A stretch of DNA of 64,000 bases. Source: Methylovirgula ligni. Lineage in GTDB: Bacteria; Pseudomonadota; Alphaproteobacteria; Rhizobiales; Beijerinckiaceae. Below are positions 49,048 to 58,360 of this stretch, one piece after another (the stretch's first letter is position 1; every line of letters starts with the position of its first letter). The stretch spans positions 434,001 to 498,000 of the forward strand of contig NZ_CP025086.1 of the NCBI RefSeq assembly GCF_004135935.1, given 5' to 3'. Below the pieces are notes generated by a model. It saw only the letters and a list, made by a program, of their open reading frames with translations. It did no database searches and was not told where the DNA came from. The position numbers and the translations under genes are program-made.

Positions 49048-50040
49048 ATGCCTGCCCGTTCAACGCTCAGCCGCCGCGCGCTTATCGGCGGCCTCGCGGC
49101 GGCGCCGCTGCTGACGCTCGCACGCGGCGCGGGCGCCAAGCCCGCGGCCGACCTGACGATCTACGCCGCGCCGATGACCGCCTCGATCCTTCTCGCCCGG
49201 CTCGTCGATTCGGGCGCGCTCGGCGCGGCTCTGCCCGGCGCGAGCTTTCAGCTCTGGCACGATCCGGATGAATTGCGCGCCGCGGTCGTCTCCAAACGCG
49301 CGCTGCTGTTCACGACGCCGACGCCGGTGCCCGCCAATCTTTTCAACCGCGGCCTGCCGGTGAAACTTCTCGCTGTGCTCGGCACTGGCCATCTCACGAT
49401 CGTCACCAGCGACCCCAAGATCAAGACGCTCGCCGATCTTGCCGGCAAGCCGGTGCTCGGATTCTTCCACCATGACATGCCGGATCTCGTCTTTCGTGCC
49501 GCCGTCAAGATGGAGGGGTTCGATCCCGACAAGGATTTCAAGCTGAGCTATGTCGGCATGCCGATGGAGGCGGCGCAAATGCTTGCCGCGGGCCGCGTCG
49601 AAACAGCGATTCTCTCCGAGCCGCCGGCAACGGGCGCGATCATGATGGCGGGGCAGCAAGGCCGCAAACTCTATCGCGCCATCAACCTTCAGGACATCTG
49701 GATCAAGCATACGGGCCATCCCATCCCGATGATCGGCCTCGGAGTGCATGAGCAATTGCTGACGCAGACGCCGGAAATCCTGCCGCTCTTGCGCACAGGA
49801 TTGCCGCAGGCCAAAGATTGGGTTCTCGCCAACCCGCAAGCGGCCGGCGAACTCGCGGAGAAGGTCATGGGACTCCACGCGCCAATCGTTGCCGCCTCGA
49901 TCGCCCATTCGGCCATCGAGGTGAAATCCGCCAAGGCGGCGCGGCCGGAGCTTGAGGCTTTCTACAAGACGCTGATCGCGCTCTCGCCCAAGGCGCTCGA
50001 CGGGCATTTGCCGGACGCGAGCTTCTACCTCGATCTATGA
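49048..50040 (+). CDS. ABC transporter substrate-binding protein, NitT/TauT type, Tat-like signal
   Basis: Periplasmic binding protein of 330 residues. The signal SRRALIGGLAAAPLLTLARGAGA (twin-arginine at 9-10) suggests folding before export, as for cofactor- or metal-bearing proteins. The mature domain is of the nitrate/taurine/thiamine-precursor type (MTASILLARLVDSGAL; KTLADLAGKPVLGF; VETAILSEPPATGAIM). HHDMPD and several Met residues lie close to the putative ligand pocket. The ATG at 49048 has GGGAGGA upstream; the frame continues upward inside the previous gene. Ligand unknown. Confidence 0.88.
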   Translation: MPARSTLSRRALIGGLAAAPLLTLARGAGAKPAADLTIYAAPMTASILLARLVDSGALGAALPGASFQLWHDPDELRAAVVSKRALLFTTPTPVPANLFNRGLPVKLLAVLGTGHLTIVTSDPKIKTLADLAGKPVLGFFHHDMPDLVFRAAVKMEGFDPDKDFKLSYVGMPMEAAQMLAAGRVETAILSEPPATGAIMMAGQQGRKLYRAINLQDIWIKHTGHPIPMIGLGVHEQLLTQTPEILPLLRTGLPQAKDWVLANPQAAGELAEKVMGLHAPIVAASIAHSAIEVKSAKAARPELEAFYKTLIALSPKALDGHLPDASFYLDL

Positions 50041-50047
50041 CCGGCCG

Positions 50048-50809
50048 ATGACCCGAGGCTGGGCGAGGCGGGGACCGGGCCGCTTTTTCTTCGCGGGCCT
50101 CGGCCTCGCCGCCCTCGTCGGGCTCTGGCAATTGGGCTTCACGCTCGGCGGTCCCTTCGTCCTGCCGGCGCCGGCTGAAACTTTCGCCACGGCCTGGTCC
50201 TTCGTTCGCAGCGGCGCGGTCTGGCAACCAGCGGCAGCGACAACCGGCCATGTCCTCGCCGGCTATGCCGCCGGCGCGGCCGCCGGCCTCGCCCTCGGCC
50301 TCATCGGCGGCAGCGTGGATGCGCTCGGCACGGCGCTCCAGGCGATTTCGACAATCATCCTCGGCATCCCGCCGATCATCTGGATCGTGCTCGCGCTCTT
50401 CTGGTTCGGCCCGCAAGGGCTTGTGCCCACTTTCGCCGTCGCGATCGGCATCGGGCCGCTCGTCTTCGCCGCGGCGCTGATGGGAATGCGCGCCGCGCAT
50501 CCCGAGCTTGAGGAACTCGCAGACGCCTTCCGTGCGCCCCTGAAACAAAGGTTTCTCGAAATCCGCCTGCCGCAGCTCTCCGTCGCCCTCGCGCCGGCGC
50601 TGACCAGCGCTTTGGGCTTTGCCTGGAAAATGGCGCTGATGGCCGAAGTGCTCGACGCCAGCAGCGGCCTCGGCGGCCAGATCGCCCTGGCGCGCGCCAA
50701 TCTCGATCTGCCGGAGACGATGGCCTGGGTCGTCATCGCGCTCGCCCTGCTGCTGGTGACCGATGTTCTGCTGGCGCAGCTTGGCCGATGGCTGCGGGCC
50801 GCGGCATGA
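50048..50809 (+). CDS. ABC transporter permease, NitT/TauT type
   Basis: Inner-membrane permease of 253 residues with about six helices and a BPD_transp_1 domain. The EAA-like coupling loop is EELADAFRAPLKQRFLEIRLPQL (about 159-181), contacting the ATPase. It starts 7 bases after the binding-protein gene and its stop overlaps the ATPase start (ATGA). Confidence 0.91.
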   Translation: MTRGWARRGPGRFFFAGLGLAALVGLWQLGFTLGGPFVLPAPAETFATAWSFVRSGAVWQPAAATTGHVLAGYAAGAAAGLALGLIGGSVDALGTALQAISTIILGIPPIIWIVLALFWFGPQGLVPTFAVAIGIGPLVFAAALMGMRAAHPELEELADAFRAPLKQRFLEIRLPQLSVALAPALTSALGFAWKMALMAEVLDASSGLGGQIALARANLDLPETMAWVVIALALLLVTDVLLAQLGRWLRAAA

Positions 50810-51528
50810 TGCAGCTCTCTCTCGAAAACGCCGCCGTGCGCCTCGACGGCACGTTGATCTTCACCGGGTTCGATCTCGATGTCTCGAGCCCCGGCGTCAC
50901 CGCGATCATGGGGCCGTCAGGCGTCGGCAAGACGACCTTGCTGCGCGCCATCGCGGGGCTGGTCCCGCTGAGCGAGGGACAAAGGCGCTGCGACGCCAAG
51001 ATCGCACAGGTTTTTCAGGAGCCCCGCCTGCTGCCCTGGCAGAGCGCGCTGGACAACGCCGGCTTCGGCCTGCGTGCCGCGGGGTTTTCGCACGCGGCGG
51101 CGCGGGTTGAAGCAGAGGTGATACTCGACCGTCTCGGATTGTCCGCCGCAGACCGGGCCAAGCACCCCGGCACTCTTTCCGGCGGCATGCGCCAGCGGGT
51201 GGCGCTCGCCCGGGCGCTGGCGATGACGCCCGATCTGCTGCTGCTCGACGAGCCGTTCAGCAACCTCGATCCGCCGCTGCGCGACGACTTGCGCGGTCTC
51301 TTGCTGAAGATCGTCGTTGAACGGGGGATCGCGGCGATCGTCGTGACGCATGATCCGATCGAGGCGGCGCTCGTTGCCGACCGGCTGATCGTGCTCGGCG
51401 GCCAGCCGGCGCAAAAACTGGCCGATCTCACGCTTTCGCCGCGTCCGCAAAATATGGCCGAAGCCTATGCGGCTGCGGCGGATTTCATGCGGCGCCCGGA
51501 AATCGCCGCCGCCTTTGCACGAGTCTAG
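50806..51528 (+). CDS. ABC transporter ATP-binding protein, NitT/TauT type
   Basis: ABC ATPase of 240 residues. Walker A GPSGVGKTTLL is near residue 35; the Q-loop is VFQEPRLLPW; the ABC signature reads LSGGMRQRVALARAL; Walker B LLLLDEPFSNLD is followed by the switch His in VVTHDPIEA. It completes an importer with the two preceding genes. The ATG at 50806 was chosen because it overlaps the permease stop; a second ATG (50809) is possible. Confidence 0.94.
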   Translation: MMQLSLENAAVRLDGTLIFTGFDLDVSSPGVTAIMGPSGVGKTTLLRAIAGLVPLSEGQRRCDAKIAQVFQEPRLLPWQSALDNAGFGLRAAGFSHAAARVEAEVILDRLGLSAADRAKHPGTLSGGMRQRVALARALAMTPDLLLLDEPFSNLDPPLRDDLRGLLLKIVVERGIAAIVVTHDPIEAALVADRLIVLGGQPAQKLADLTLSPRPQNMAEAYAAAADFMRRPEIAAAFARV

Positions 51529-51539
51529 AGTACGAAGGT

Positions 51540-51791
51540 CTAGCCCCCGCCGACCGGCGTATCCTGCCAGCCGCGGATCAGCTCGCCACATTCATTGATA
51601 TAGTCGTTTTGACGCTGGTCCATCGAGCATTGCCCGTCATTGCCCTGGCCTTGCGACGGGGCGCTGGCGGGCTGGGTCTGATGGTGCGGGAATATCCAAT
51701 CCAGCGGATTGGGAACTTGCGCGACGGCTGCCGTCGGCAACGCAACGCCTAGAATCGCGGCGAAGACGATCCCTTTTCGATCGATACTCAT
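51540..51791 (-). CDS. Small secreted protein with C-x12-C ... NECGELI motif, paralogue A
   Basis: Predicted exported protein of 83 residues. A signal peptide (about 1-25, AAVA then QVPNP) is followed by NPLDWIF, a short low-complexity linker and a conserved C-terminal block: Cys-Ser-Met, then Gln-Arg, then Tyr-Ile-Asn-Glu-Cys-Gly-Glu-Leu-Ile. The two cysteines are 12 residues apart and probably pair in the periplasm. It is adjacent, on the same strand, to a clear paralogue (51817-52062). It converges on the ABC ATPase with an 11-base gap. No known family recognised. Confidence 0.78.
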   Translation of the reverse strand: MSIDRKGIVFAAILGVALPTAAVAQVPNPLDWIFPHHQTQPASAPSQGQGNDGQCSMDQRQNDYINECGELIRGWQDTPVGGG

Positions 51792-51816
51792 GATAACCCC
51801 CCTGCCGGCCGGCGCG

Positions 51817-52062
51817 TCAGCCTGAGCCGGGAATCGGATCCCAGATGCTCGGGATCAACTCGCCGCACTCGTTGATATAGGCGTATTCGCGCTGCTGGAG
51901 CGAGCAACGTCGATGATAATGGTCATAATAGGGCGCGGCCTGCTGCGACGGCGGGGGTGGCGCAAACCAGTCAAAGGGGTTCGCGGACTGCGCCCAGGCC
52001 GCCTCCGGCGAGCCGAGAGCCAGAGCGACGGCGAGCGCAACGTGGGTGCGGCCGAGACGCAT
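51817..52062 (-). CDS. Small secreted protein with C-x12-C ... NECGELI motif, paralogue B
   Basis: Paralogue of the gene just downstream, 81 residues. Signal peptide about 1-24 (ending AAWAQS), then NPFDWFAPPPPSQQ, a His/Tyr-rich stretch (YYDHYHRRC) and the same block with Cys-Ser-Leu ... Tyr-Ile-Asn-Glu-Cys-Gly-Glu-Leu-Ile and a GSG tail. The ATG at 52062 follows AAAGGGA; a TTG at 52077 would add five residues. The pair arose by tandem duplication, and the linkers have diverged far more than the motif, which suggests selection on the motif. Confidence 0.77.
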   Translation of the reverse strand: MRLGRTHVALAVALALGSPEAAWAQSANPFDWFAPPPPSQQAAPYYDHYHRRCSLQQREYAYINECGELIPSIWDPIPGSG

Positions 52063-52178
52063 GAAAATCCCTTTCAAGGAGAATCCCTTCGTACAATTTA
52101 GCGCGATCCGGCAAAGAGGTCAGTTCAAATCGGCGCGGATGCTGAACGGGAAAAGGCCGCGGCACGCTCCGGCGCAAA

Positions 52179-52208
52179 TTGACTTTCGGGGCGCCTTGCC
52201 CCTATAAC
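52179..52208 (+). promoter_or_regulatory. Sigma-70-type promoter for rpmH-rnpA-yidC
   Basis: TTGACT (52179-52184) and TATAAC (52203-52208) with an 18-base spacer, about 170 bases upstream of rpmH. The match is close to the housekeeping consensus, as expected for a ribosomal-protein gene. It implies a long 5' leader. Confidence 0.7.
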
Positions 52209-52377
52209 CCGCGCCAAGCTGTTTTTGCGCGTGGTCGGCGCTGGAAAGTCTATGATTTTTCAGGATCATGCATGAAGATCGCGCTTCCCCGCTTTTTCGC
52301 GTCCCAGTCCGGTGCGGCCGGAGGGGTGAATTTGCGTTGACGGCGCGGCCCAAAAATATTTGTGACGGAGCCAAAAA

Positions 52378-52512
52378 GTGAAGCGGACTTATCAACCCAG
52401 CAAGCTGGTGCGCAAGCGCCGCCACGGCTTTCGCTCCCGCATGGCGACGGTCGGCGGCCGCAAGGTGATCGCCACCCGCCGGGCGCGCGGCCGCAAGCGG
52501 CTCTCGGCCTGA
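52378..52512 (+). CDS. rpmH: 50S ribosomal protein L34
   Basis: Ribosomal protein of 44 residues, very basic, starting at GTG with [20 protein letters not shown], then [23 protein letters not shown] (in two blocks). Length and sequence match the family perfectly. GGAG lies 9 bases upstream of the GTG. First gene of rpmH-rnpA-yidC. Confidence 0.97.
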   Translation: MKRTYQPSKLVRKRRHGFRSRMATVGGRKVIATRRARGRKRLSA

Positions 52513-52553
52513 GCCGCACCCTTGTCTTAAGGCGCGCCGCGCCGGGACGGACC

Positions 52554-53003
52554 ATGCGCAAGCCCGAGACCGCCGGCCGGGAAAAACCGCCGGCCCGGCT
52601 GAAAACGCGGGCCGAGTTTCTCCGCGCCGCCAAGGGGCGGCGTCTGCGCACGCCTTGCTTCAGCCTGCAAATGCACGCCAACCCGGAGGCCGCGGCGCTC
52701 CGGCCGCCGCGCTTTGGCTTCACGGTGACGAAGAAACTCGGCGGCGCCGTCCTGCGCAACCGTATCCGCCGGCGGCTGAAAGAGGCGCTGCGCCGGGCGC
52801 CCGCGCTTTCCGCCCGGCCCGGTCATGACTATGTAATCCTGGCGCAGCCAGCGGCACTCACCGAGGACTTCGCCAAGCTGCAGCAACAGCTGAGCAAAGC
52901 CATTGCCGATATTCACGAGGCGCGGCCCGCGCGTGCGCCCAGAAGCCCGAACAAAAGTCCCGGCAAGGTTACGCCCACCGCCCCAACTCCGACGAAGGAT
53001 TAG
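52554..53003 (+). CDS. rnpA: Ribonuclease P protein component
   Basis: Protein subunit of RNase P, 149 residues, helping the catalytic RNA mature tRNA 5' ends. The family signature [14 protein letters not shown] and [17 protein letters not shown] are present; residues about 120-149 are a disordered Pro/Ser/Lys tail. The ATG 41 bases after rpmH is the likely start, though the frame stays open across rpmH back to a GTG at 52362. yidC follows after 11 bases; yidD is not between them. Confidence 0.95.
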   Translation: MRKPETAGREKPPARLKTRAEFLRAAKGRRLRTPCFSLQMHANPEAAALRPPRFGFTVTKKLGGAVLRNRIRRRLKEALRRAPALSARPGHDYVILAQPAALTEDFAKLQQQLSKAIADIHEARPARAPRSPNKSPGKVTPTAPTPTKD

Positions 53004-53014
53004 GTTTTCGCGCC

Positions 53015-54841
53015 ATGCCGAAGGACAATAATCGCAACCTCATTCTGGCGATGGCCCTGTCGATCCTCGTCATCATCGGCTGGAACTATTTCTTCGGCGC
53101 GCCGCAATACCAGAAAGAGCATTCCGCGCAGGTCGCCCAGCAGCAGGGCCAGCCGGTCGAGCAGGCGCCCGGCTCCATCGGCGCGCAGCCGCCACGCTCG
53201 CCCAACGCACCGCCGCAAGGCGGCCCGGCCAGCGAGACGCCACAAGCCATTTTGACGCGTGATGCGGCGATCGCCGCGACACCGCGCGTCACGCTCGACA
53301 GCCATGCCCTGTTCGGTTCGATCAATTTGACCGGCGCGCGGATCGACGACGTTTCGCTCAAGGCCTATCGCGAGACGACGGATCCCAAGAGCCCGAATAT
53401 CGTATTGCTCTCGCCGTCCACCGCGCCGACGCCCTATTATGCCGAGTTTGGCTATATCGGCGCCGACCCGGCGCTGGCACTCCCCAACGCGACGACACAG
53501 TGGAAGTCCGACGGCGGCAAGCTGACTTCGCAGACGCCGATTACCCTGACCGACGATACCGGCCACGGCCTCATCTTCCATCGTCGTATCGCGATCGACG
53601 ATCATTACATGTTCACGATCACCGACACGATCGAGAACAAGTCGGGTGCCCCCGTCACGCTTTATCCCTATGCGCTTGTCTCGCGCCACGGCAAGCCGAA
53701 GACCTCGGGCTATTCCGTCCTGCACGAAGGCATGGTCGGCGTCGTCGGCGATTCCGGCGTGCAGGAACCGACCTACGATTCGATCCTCAAGGAAACCAAC
53801 GCAACGAAGAGCCTGTCCGGCACCGGCGGCTGGCTCGGCTTTACCGACAAATACTGGGGCACGGTCGTCATCCCCGACCAGCGCAGCGACGTCGATGCCG
53901 CCTTCCGCGCCTGGGACGACAATGGCCACAAGGATTACCAGGCCGATTATCGCGCCGCCAAAGTCACGATCGCGCCGGGCGCCTCGACCGACGTGACATC
54001 GCGCGTCTTCGCCGGCGCCAAGGAGACGCGCACGCTCGATGCGTACCAGAAAGATCTCGGCATCGAACGCTTCGAACTGATGATCGACTGGGGCTGGTTC
54101 TACTTCATCACCAAGCCGATGTTCTGGCTGCTCGATGCCATCTACAAGGTCGTCGGCAATTTCGGCGTCGCGATCCTGATCGTGACAGTGCTCATCAAAG
54201 CCGCCTTCCTGCCGCTCGCCAATCGATCGTATCTGTCGATGGCGAAGATGAAGGCCGTGCAGCCGCAGATGACCGCCATCCGCGAGCGCTATGCCGACGA
54301 CAAGATCAAGCAGCAGCAGGAGCTGATGGATCTCTACAAGCGCGAGAAGATCAACCCGGTTTCAGGCTGTCTGCCGATGGTGATCCAGATCCCGGTCTTC
54401 TTCTCGCTCTATAAGGTGCTGTTCATCACCATCGAGATGCGGCAGGCGCCGTTCTTCGGCTGGATCAAGGACCTGTCGCAGCCCGACCCGACCAACATCT
54501 TCACCCTTTTCGGCCTGCTCCATTACGACCCGACGGTCATTCCGCTGATCGGGCATTTCCTGAACATCGGCATCTGGCCGCTGATCATGGGCGTCTCCAT
54601 GTTCGTCCAGATGAAGATGAACCCGGAGCCGACGGATCCGGTGCAGAAGCAGATGTTCGCCTGGATGCCGGTGATCTTCACATTCATGCTCGGCTCGTTC
54701 CCGTCCGGTCTCGTCATCTACTGGACCTGGAACAATACGCTCTCGGCGCTGCAGCAATCGCTCATCATGGCGCGGGCGGGCGTGAAGATCGAGCTCTGGG
54801 GCAATCTCGCCAATATGTTCCGCAAGAAGGCGCCGACCTGA
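53015..54841 (+). CDS. yidC: Membrane protein insertase YidC
   Basis: Inner-membrane insertase/foldase of 608 residues. An N-terminal helix (about 5-25) is followed by a Gln/Pro-rich linker, a large periplasmic domain (about 75-350) and five C-terminal helices with the conserved core ([26 protein letters not shown] and [20 protein letters not shown], read in parts). The cytoplasmic tail is short and basic. It belongs to the rpmH-rnpA-yidC-yihA-argB order. Confidence 0.97.
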   Translation: MPKDNNRNLILAMALSILVIIGWNYFFGAPQYQKEHSAQVAQQQGQPVEQAPGSIGAQPPRSPNAPPQGGPASETPQAILTRDAAIAATPRVTLDSHALFGSINLTGARIDDVSLKAYRETTDPKSPNIVLLSPSTAPTPYYAEFGYIGADPALALPNATTQWKSDGGKLTSQTPITLTDDTGHGLIFHRRIAIDDHYMFTITDTIENKSGAPVTLYPYALVSRHGKPKTSGYSVLHEGMVGVVGDSGVQEPTYDSILKETNATKSLSGTGGWLGFTDKYWGTVVIPDQRSDVDAAFRAWDDNGHKDYQADYRAAKVTIAPGASTDVTSRVFAGAKETRTLDAYQKDLGIERFELMIDWGWFYFITKPMFWLLDAIYKVVGNFGVAILIVTVLIKAAFLPLANRSYLSMAKMKAVQPQMTAIRERYADDKIKQQQELMDLYKREKINPVSGCLPMVIQIPVFFSLYKVLFITIEMRQAPFFGWIKDLSQPDPTNIFTLFGLLHYDPTVIPLIGHFLNIGIWPLIMGVSMFVQMKMNPEPTDPVQKQMFAWMPVIFTFMLGSFPSGLVIYWTWNNTLSALQQSLIMARAGVKIELWGNLANMFRKKAPT

Positions 54842-54854
54842 TCCGGTCGCTTGC

Positions 54855-54927
54855 GTCATTGCGAACGACGTGAAGCAATCCAGACGTGAAAGCCGGATTG
54901 CTTCGGCGTTCCGCGCCTCGTAATGAC
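54855..54927. repeat. Palindromic intergenic repeat, copy 3
   Basis: Third copy of the element at 12356-12439 and 40172-40250, shorter and more diverged: GTCATTGCGAACGACG, GAAGCAATCC, GGATTGCTTC and GCCTCGTAATGAC. Here it lies between two genes of the same direction (yidC and yihA). Confidence 0.8.
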
Positions 54928-54952
54928 GGCGTCAAACCTATACAAGGGCCAT

Positions 54953-55600
54953 ATGGCCGATACTGAAAATTTCGAAGAGACCGGCCGGAAACTTTTCGCG
55001 CAGCCCTGCGATTTCATCTGGGCCGCGACCGATGCGTTGCAACTGCCGCCATCCGGTCCGCCTGAAATCGCCTTCGCCGGCCGCTCCAATGTCGGCAAAT
55101 CCTCGCTGCTCAATGCGCTGACCAACCGCAAGGCGCTGGCGCGGACCTCGAACACGCCGGGGCGAACGCAAGCCCTGAACTTCTTCGATCTCGGCACGCC
55201 GCCCCGGCTGAGGCTCGTCGACATGCCGGGCTACGGCCATGCCGCGGCCTCGAAGAACAAGATCGCCTCCTGGACGCGGCTGATGCACGATTATCTGCGC
55301 GGCCGCGCGACCCTGAAGCGCGTTTTCGTCCTCATCGACGGGCGTCACGGCCTCAAACCGATCGACAACGACATGCTCGACCTGCTCGATCGGGCCGCCG
55401 TCTCCTATCAGGCCGTCCTGACCAAGGCGGACGATATCAAGGACGCCGACCGCGCACCGCGGCTCGCGGAAACCGCCGCCGCCCTCGCCAAGCGGCCGGC
55501 CGCGTTTCCGGAGATCATCCTCACCTCGTCCGAGACCGGCGCCGGGATCGCCGAGCTGCGCGGGGCGATCGCAAAACTGCTCGCCGAGCATTCATCGTAA
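54953..55600 (+). CDS. yihA: Ribosome biogenesis GTPase YihA/YsxC
   Basis: Essential EngB-type GTPase of 215 residues acting in 50S subunit assembly. G1 [14 protein letters not shown] (about 56-69), G2 in [13 protein letters not shown]3 DMPGYG and G4 TKAD are intact. The ATG at 54953 opens [15 protein letters not shown]; a preceding in-frame ATG (54923) lies in the repeat element. Confidence 0.95.
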   Translation: MADTENFEETGRKLFAQPCDFIWAATDALQLPPSGPPEIAFAGRSNVGKSSLLNALTNRKALARTSNTPGRTQALNFFDLGTPPRLRLVDMPGYGHAAASKNKIASWTRLMHDYLRGRATLKRVFVLIDGRHGLKPIDNDMLDLLDRAAVSYQAVLTKADDIKDADRAPRLAETAAALAKRPAAFPEIILTSSETGAGIAELRGAIAKLLAEHSS

Positions 55601-55719
55601 GGTCATGCATTTGCGTGTAAGCGCTTGATTCCCAATATTTGCCGGGGAAGACGGCAGGAAGGCCGCTTGGCGCTTTTCCTCCCCCCGCGCTAAGGCTAAA
55701 AGGCGCACGGCCAACCCGG

Positions 55720-56625
55720 ATGAGCGATATGTCAGAATCAGCGCAGGAGAACGCGCAGCGGCAAGCCGAAATCCTGATGCAGGCGCTGCCGCATATGTTG
55801 CATTACGACGACGCGATCGTCGTGGTGAAATACGGCGGGCATGCGATGGGCGACGAGAGCGTCGCGCGCAGCTTCGCCCGCGACATGGTTCTGCTCGAAC
55901 AATCCGGCGTCAATCCCGTCGTCGTCCACGGTGGCGGCCCGCAGATCGGCGCGATGCTGAAGAAGCTCGGCATCAAGTCCGAGTTCTCCGCCGGCTTACG
56001 CATTACCGACCGCGCCACGGTCGAGATCGTCGAGATGGTCCTGGCCGGCTCGATCAACAAACAGATTGTCGGCTTCATCAACGCCGAGGGCGGCCGCGCC
56101 ATCGGCCTCTCCGGCAAAGACGGCAATATGGTCACCGCGCGCAAATTCGTGCACACGGTCGAATCGCCCTTCACCGGCGAGCAGGAGGAGGTCGATCTCG
56201 GCTTCGTCGGCGAACCGGCCAAGGTCGATACCACTGTGCTCGACCAGGTGCTCGGCCGCGAGCTGATTCCGGTCCTCGCGCCGATCGCGCAGGGCAGCGC
56301 GGGCGAGACCTATAATGTCAACGCGGACACATTCGCCGGCGCCATCGCTGGCGCGCTCGGTGCCAAGCGCCTGATCTTTTTGACCGACGTGCCCGGCGTG
56401 CTCGACGGGGAAGGCCGGCTGATCCACGAATTGCGCATGGACGAGATCCGCACTCTGATCGCCGACGGGACGATCACCGGCGGGATGATCCCCAAAGTCG
56501 AAACCTGCATCTATGCGCTGGAGCAGGGTGTCGAAGGCGTTGTCATTCTCGACGGCAAGCTCCCGCATGCCGTTCTGATCGAGCTTTTGACCGACCACGG
56601 CGCGGGAACCCTGATTACGCGGTGA
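55720..56625 (+). CDS. argB: Acetylglutamate kinase
   Basis: Phosphorylates N-acetylglutamate in arginine synthesis, 301 residues. Amino-acid kinase motifs [12 protein letters not shown] (about 35-46), [13 protein letters not shown] and [13 protein letters not shown] are conserved. Starts considered: ATG 55720 (chosen) and ATG 55729; an in-frame start at 55639 is unlikely. It overlaps the downstream HAD gene by 4 bases. Confidence 0.95.
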   Translation: MSDMSESAQENAQRQAEILMQALPHMLHYDDAIVVVKYGGHAMGDESVARSFARDMVLLEQSGVNPVVVHGGGPQIGAMLKKLGIKSEFSAGLRITDRATVEIVEMVLAGSINKQIVGFINAEGGRAIGLSGKDGNMVTARKFVHTVESPFTGEQEEVDLGFVGEPAKVDTTVLDQVLGRELIPVLAPIAQGSAGETYNVNADTFAGAIAGALGAKRLIFLTDVPGVLDGEGRLIHELRMDEIRTLIADGTITGGMIPKVETCIYALEQGVEGVVILDGKLPHAVLIELLTDHGAGTLITR

Positions 56626-57428
56626 CGACGAAGCTGACGAGAGACGCGAAGCTGCTCCGGAAAAGCGAAGTTCCCGGCGCGGCGGAGGTGCAAGTTGGTG
56701 ACCCTTTCTCACACGTCGATACTTTTGCGCATGTAGATTCTTTCGCACACGTCGATACTTGGGTCTTCGATCTCGACAATACGCTTTATCCGCCCGATTG
56801 CGACCTGTGGCCGAAGATCGACCAGCGCATCACGCAATTCATGATCGCGCTGTTCGGTCTCGACGGCATGTCGGCGCGGGCGTTGCAGAAATATTATTAT
56901 CAGCAGTACGGCACGACGCTGCGCGGCCTGATGGATGACCACGGCGTCGGCGCTGCGGAGTTTCTGGCCTATGTGCACGACATCGACCGCTCCTCGCTCG
57001 TCCCCAACCTGCCCTTGGCCGCGGCCATCGCTGCCCTGCCCGGCCGCAAGCTGATCCTGACCAATGGCTCGCGCGATCACGCCCTCCTGACCGCCGAAGC
57101 TTTGGGACTTGGTGCGAGTTTCGAGGAAATCTTCGACATCATGGATGCCGAACTGATCCCGAAGCCCGAGTTGCGCACCTATCAACGATTTTTCGACAAG
57201 CATGGTGTCGATCCGCAGACGGCGGCCATGTTCGAGGACATCGAGCGCAACCTGGTCGTGCCGCACCAGCGCGGCATGAAAACGGTGCTGATCGTGCCCG
57301 AAGCTGGGCGGCCGGATCATCGTGAGCCGTTCGAGATCCCGGGTACGCTCACGCTGCCGCATATCGACGTCGTCACCACCGATCTCGGCGGCTTTTTGGC
57401 GGACCTGACCGCCGCGCGCGGCGTCTAA
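56622..57428 (+). CDS. HAD-family pyrimidine 5'-nucleotidase-like protein with N-terminal hexapeptide repeats
   Basis: HAD hydrolase of 268 residues, of the YjjG/SDT1-type often located between argB and dapD in Hyphomicrobiales. Motif [17 protein letters not shown] (nucleophile Asp50, acid Asp52), motif [10 protein letters not shown], Lys in KPELRTY and acidic motif MFEDIERN are present. It begins at GTG overlapping argB (GTGA). The N-terminal 47 residues are unusual: three tandem FxHVD(T/S) hexapeptides (residues 29-46) directly before motif I. The substrate is inferred to be a pyrimidine nucleotide. Confidence 0.88.
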   Translation: MTTKLTRDAKLLRKSEVPGAAEVQVGDPFSHVDTFAHVDSFAHVDTWVFDLDNTLYPPDCDLWPKIDQRITQFMIALFGLDGMSARALQKYYYQQYGTTLRGLMDDHGVGAAEFLAYVHDIDRSSLVPNLPLAAAIAALPGRKLILTNGSRDHALLTAEALGLGASFEEIFDIMDAELIPKPELRTYQRFFDKHGVDPQTAAMFEDIERNLVVPHQRGMKTVLIVPEAGRPDHREPFEIPGTLTLPHIDVVTTDLGGFLADLTAARGV

Positions 57429-57505
57429 GGCCCGCGCCGCCTGCAAGGCCATTGACTCCGCTGCCCGCGCGGACGAAACCTCGCCCACGATTTTTGGAGT
57501 TGATG

Positions 57506-58360
57506 ATGAGCCAAAATCTCGAAGAGATCATCGAAACGGCGTTCGAGGCGCGCGCAACGATCACCGCCGGTACGAAAGGCGAGGTGCGCGATGCGGTCGA
57601 GTCAGTTCTCGATGGGCTCGGCCAGGGCAAGCTGCGGGTGGTCGAGCGCATTCCGGGCGCCGCGGGACGCGAGGCCTGGCGCACCAACCAGTGGATCAAG
57701 AAGGCAATCCTGCTCTCCTTCCGGCTGAACGATTCCCAACTCATCTCCGGCGGAATTGGCGGCGGCTTCTGGTGGGACAAAGTCCCCTCGAAATTCGAGA
57801 GCTGGGACGCCGCCGCGTTCGCCAAGTCGGGGCTGCGCGTTGTGCCGGGTGCGATCGTGCGTCGCTCGGCCTATATCGCGCCGGGCGTGATCCTCATGCC
57901 CTCCTTCGTCAATCTCGGCGCCTATGTCGATGAAGGCACGATGGTCGATACCTGGGTGACGGTCGGCTCCTGCGCGCAGATCGGCAAGAACGTCCATCTC
58001 TCCGGCGGCGTCGGCATCGGCGGGGTGCTGGAGCCCTTGCAGGCGAACCCGACGATCATCGAGGACAATTGCTTCATCGGCGCGCGCTCCGAGGTCGTCG
58101 AAGGCGTCGTCGTCGGCGAAGGCGCCGTTCTGGCGATGGGCACGTTCATTTCCACCTCGACCAAGATCATCGACCGCGCGACGGGCAAGATTCACTTCGG
58201 CTATGTGCCGCCCTATTCGGTCGTCGTGCCCGGCGCCCTACCCGGCGCGCCGTTGCCCGACGGCTCGCCCGGCCCGTCGCTCGCCTGCGCCGTCATCGTC
58301 AAGACCGTCGATGCCAAGACCCGTGCCAAGACGGCGATCAACGATCTTCTGAGAGACTGA
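57506..58360 (+). CDS. dapD: 2,3,4,5-tetrahydropyridine-2,6-dicarboxylate N-succinyltransferase
   Basis: Left-handed beta-helix acyltransferase of 284 residues in lysine/diaminopimelate synthesis, succinyl branch. The hexapeptide-repeat domain spans about 100-235 ([54 protein letters not shown], in parts). Of two adjacent ATGs, the second was chosen for spacing from GGAG. It overlaps the next gene by one base (TGATG). Confidence 0.95.
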   Translation: MSQNLEEIIETAFEARATITAGTKGEVRDAVESVLDGLGQGKLRVVERIPGAAGREAWRTNQWIKKAILLSFRLNDSQLISGGIGGGFWWDKVPSKFESWDAAAFAKSGLRVVPGAIVRRSAYIAPGVILMPSFVNLGAYVDEGTMVDTWVTVGSCAQIGKNVHLSGGVGIGGVLEPLQANPTIIEDNCFIGARSEVVEGVVVGEGAVLAMGTFISTSTKIIDRATGKIHFGYVPPYSVVVPGALPGAPLPDGSPGPSLACAVIVKTVDAKTRAKTAINDLLRD

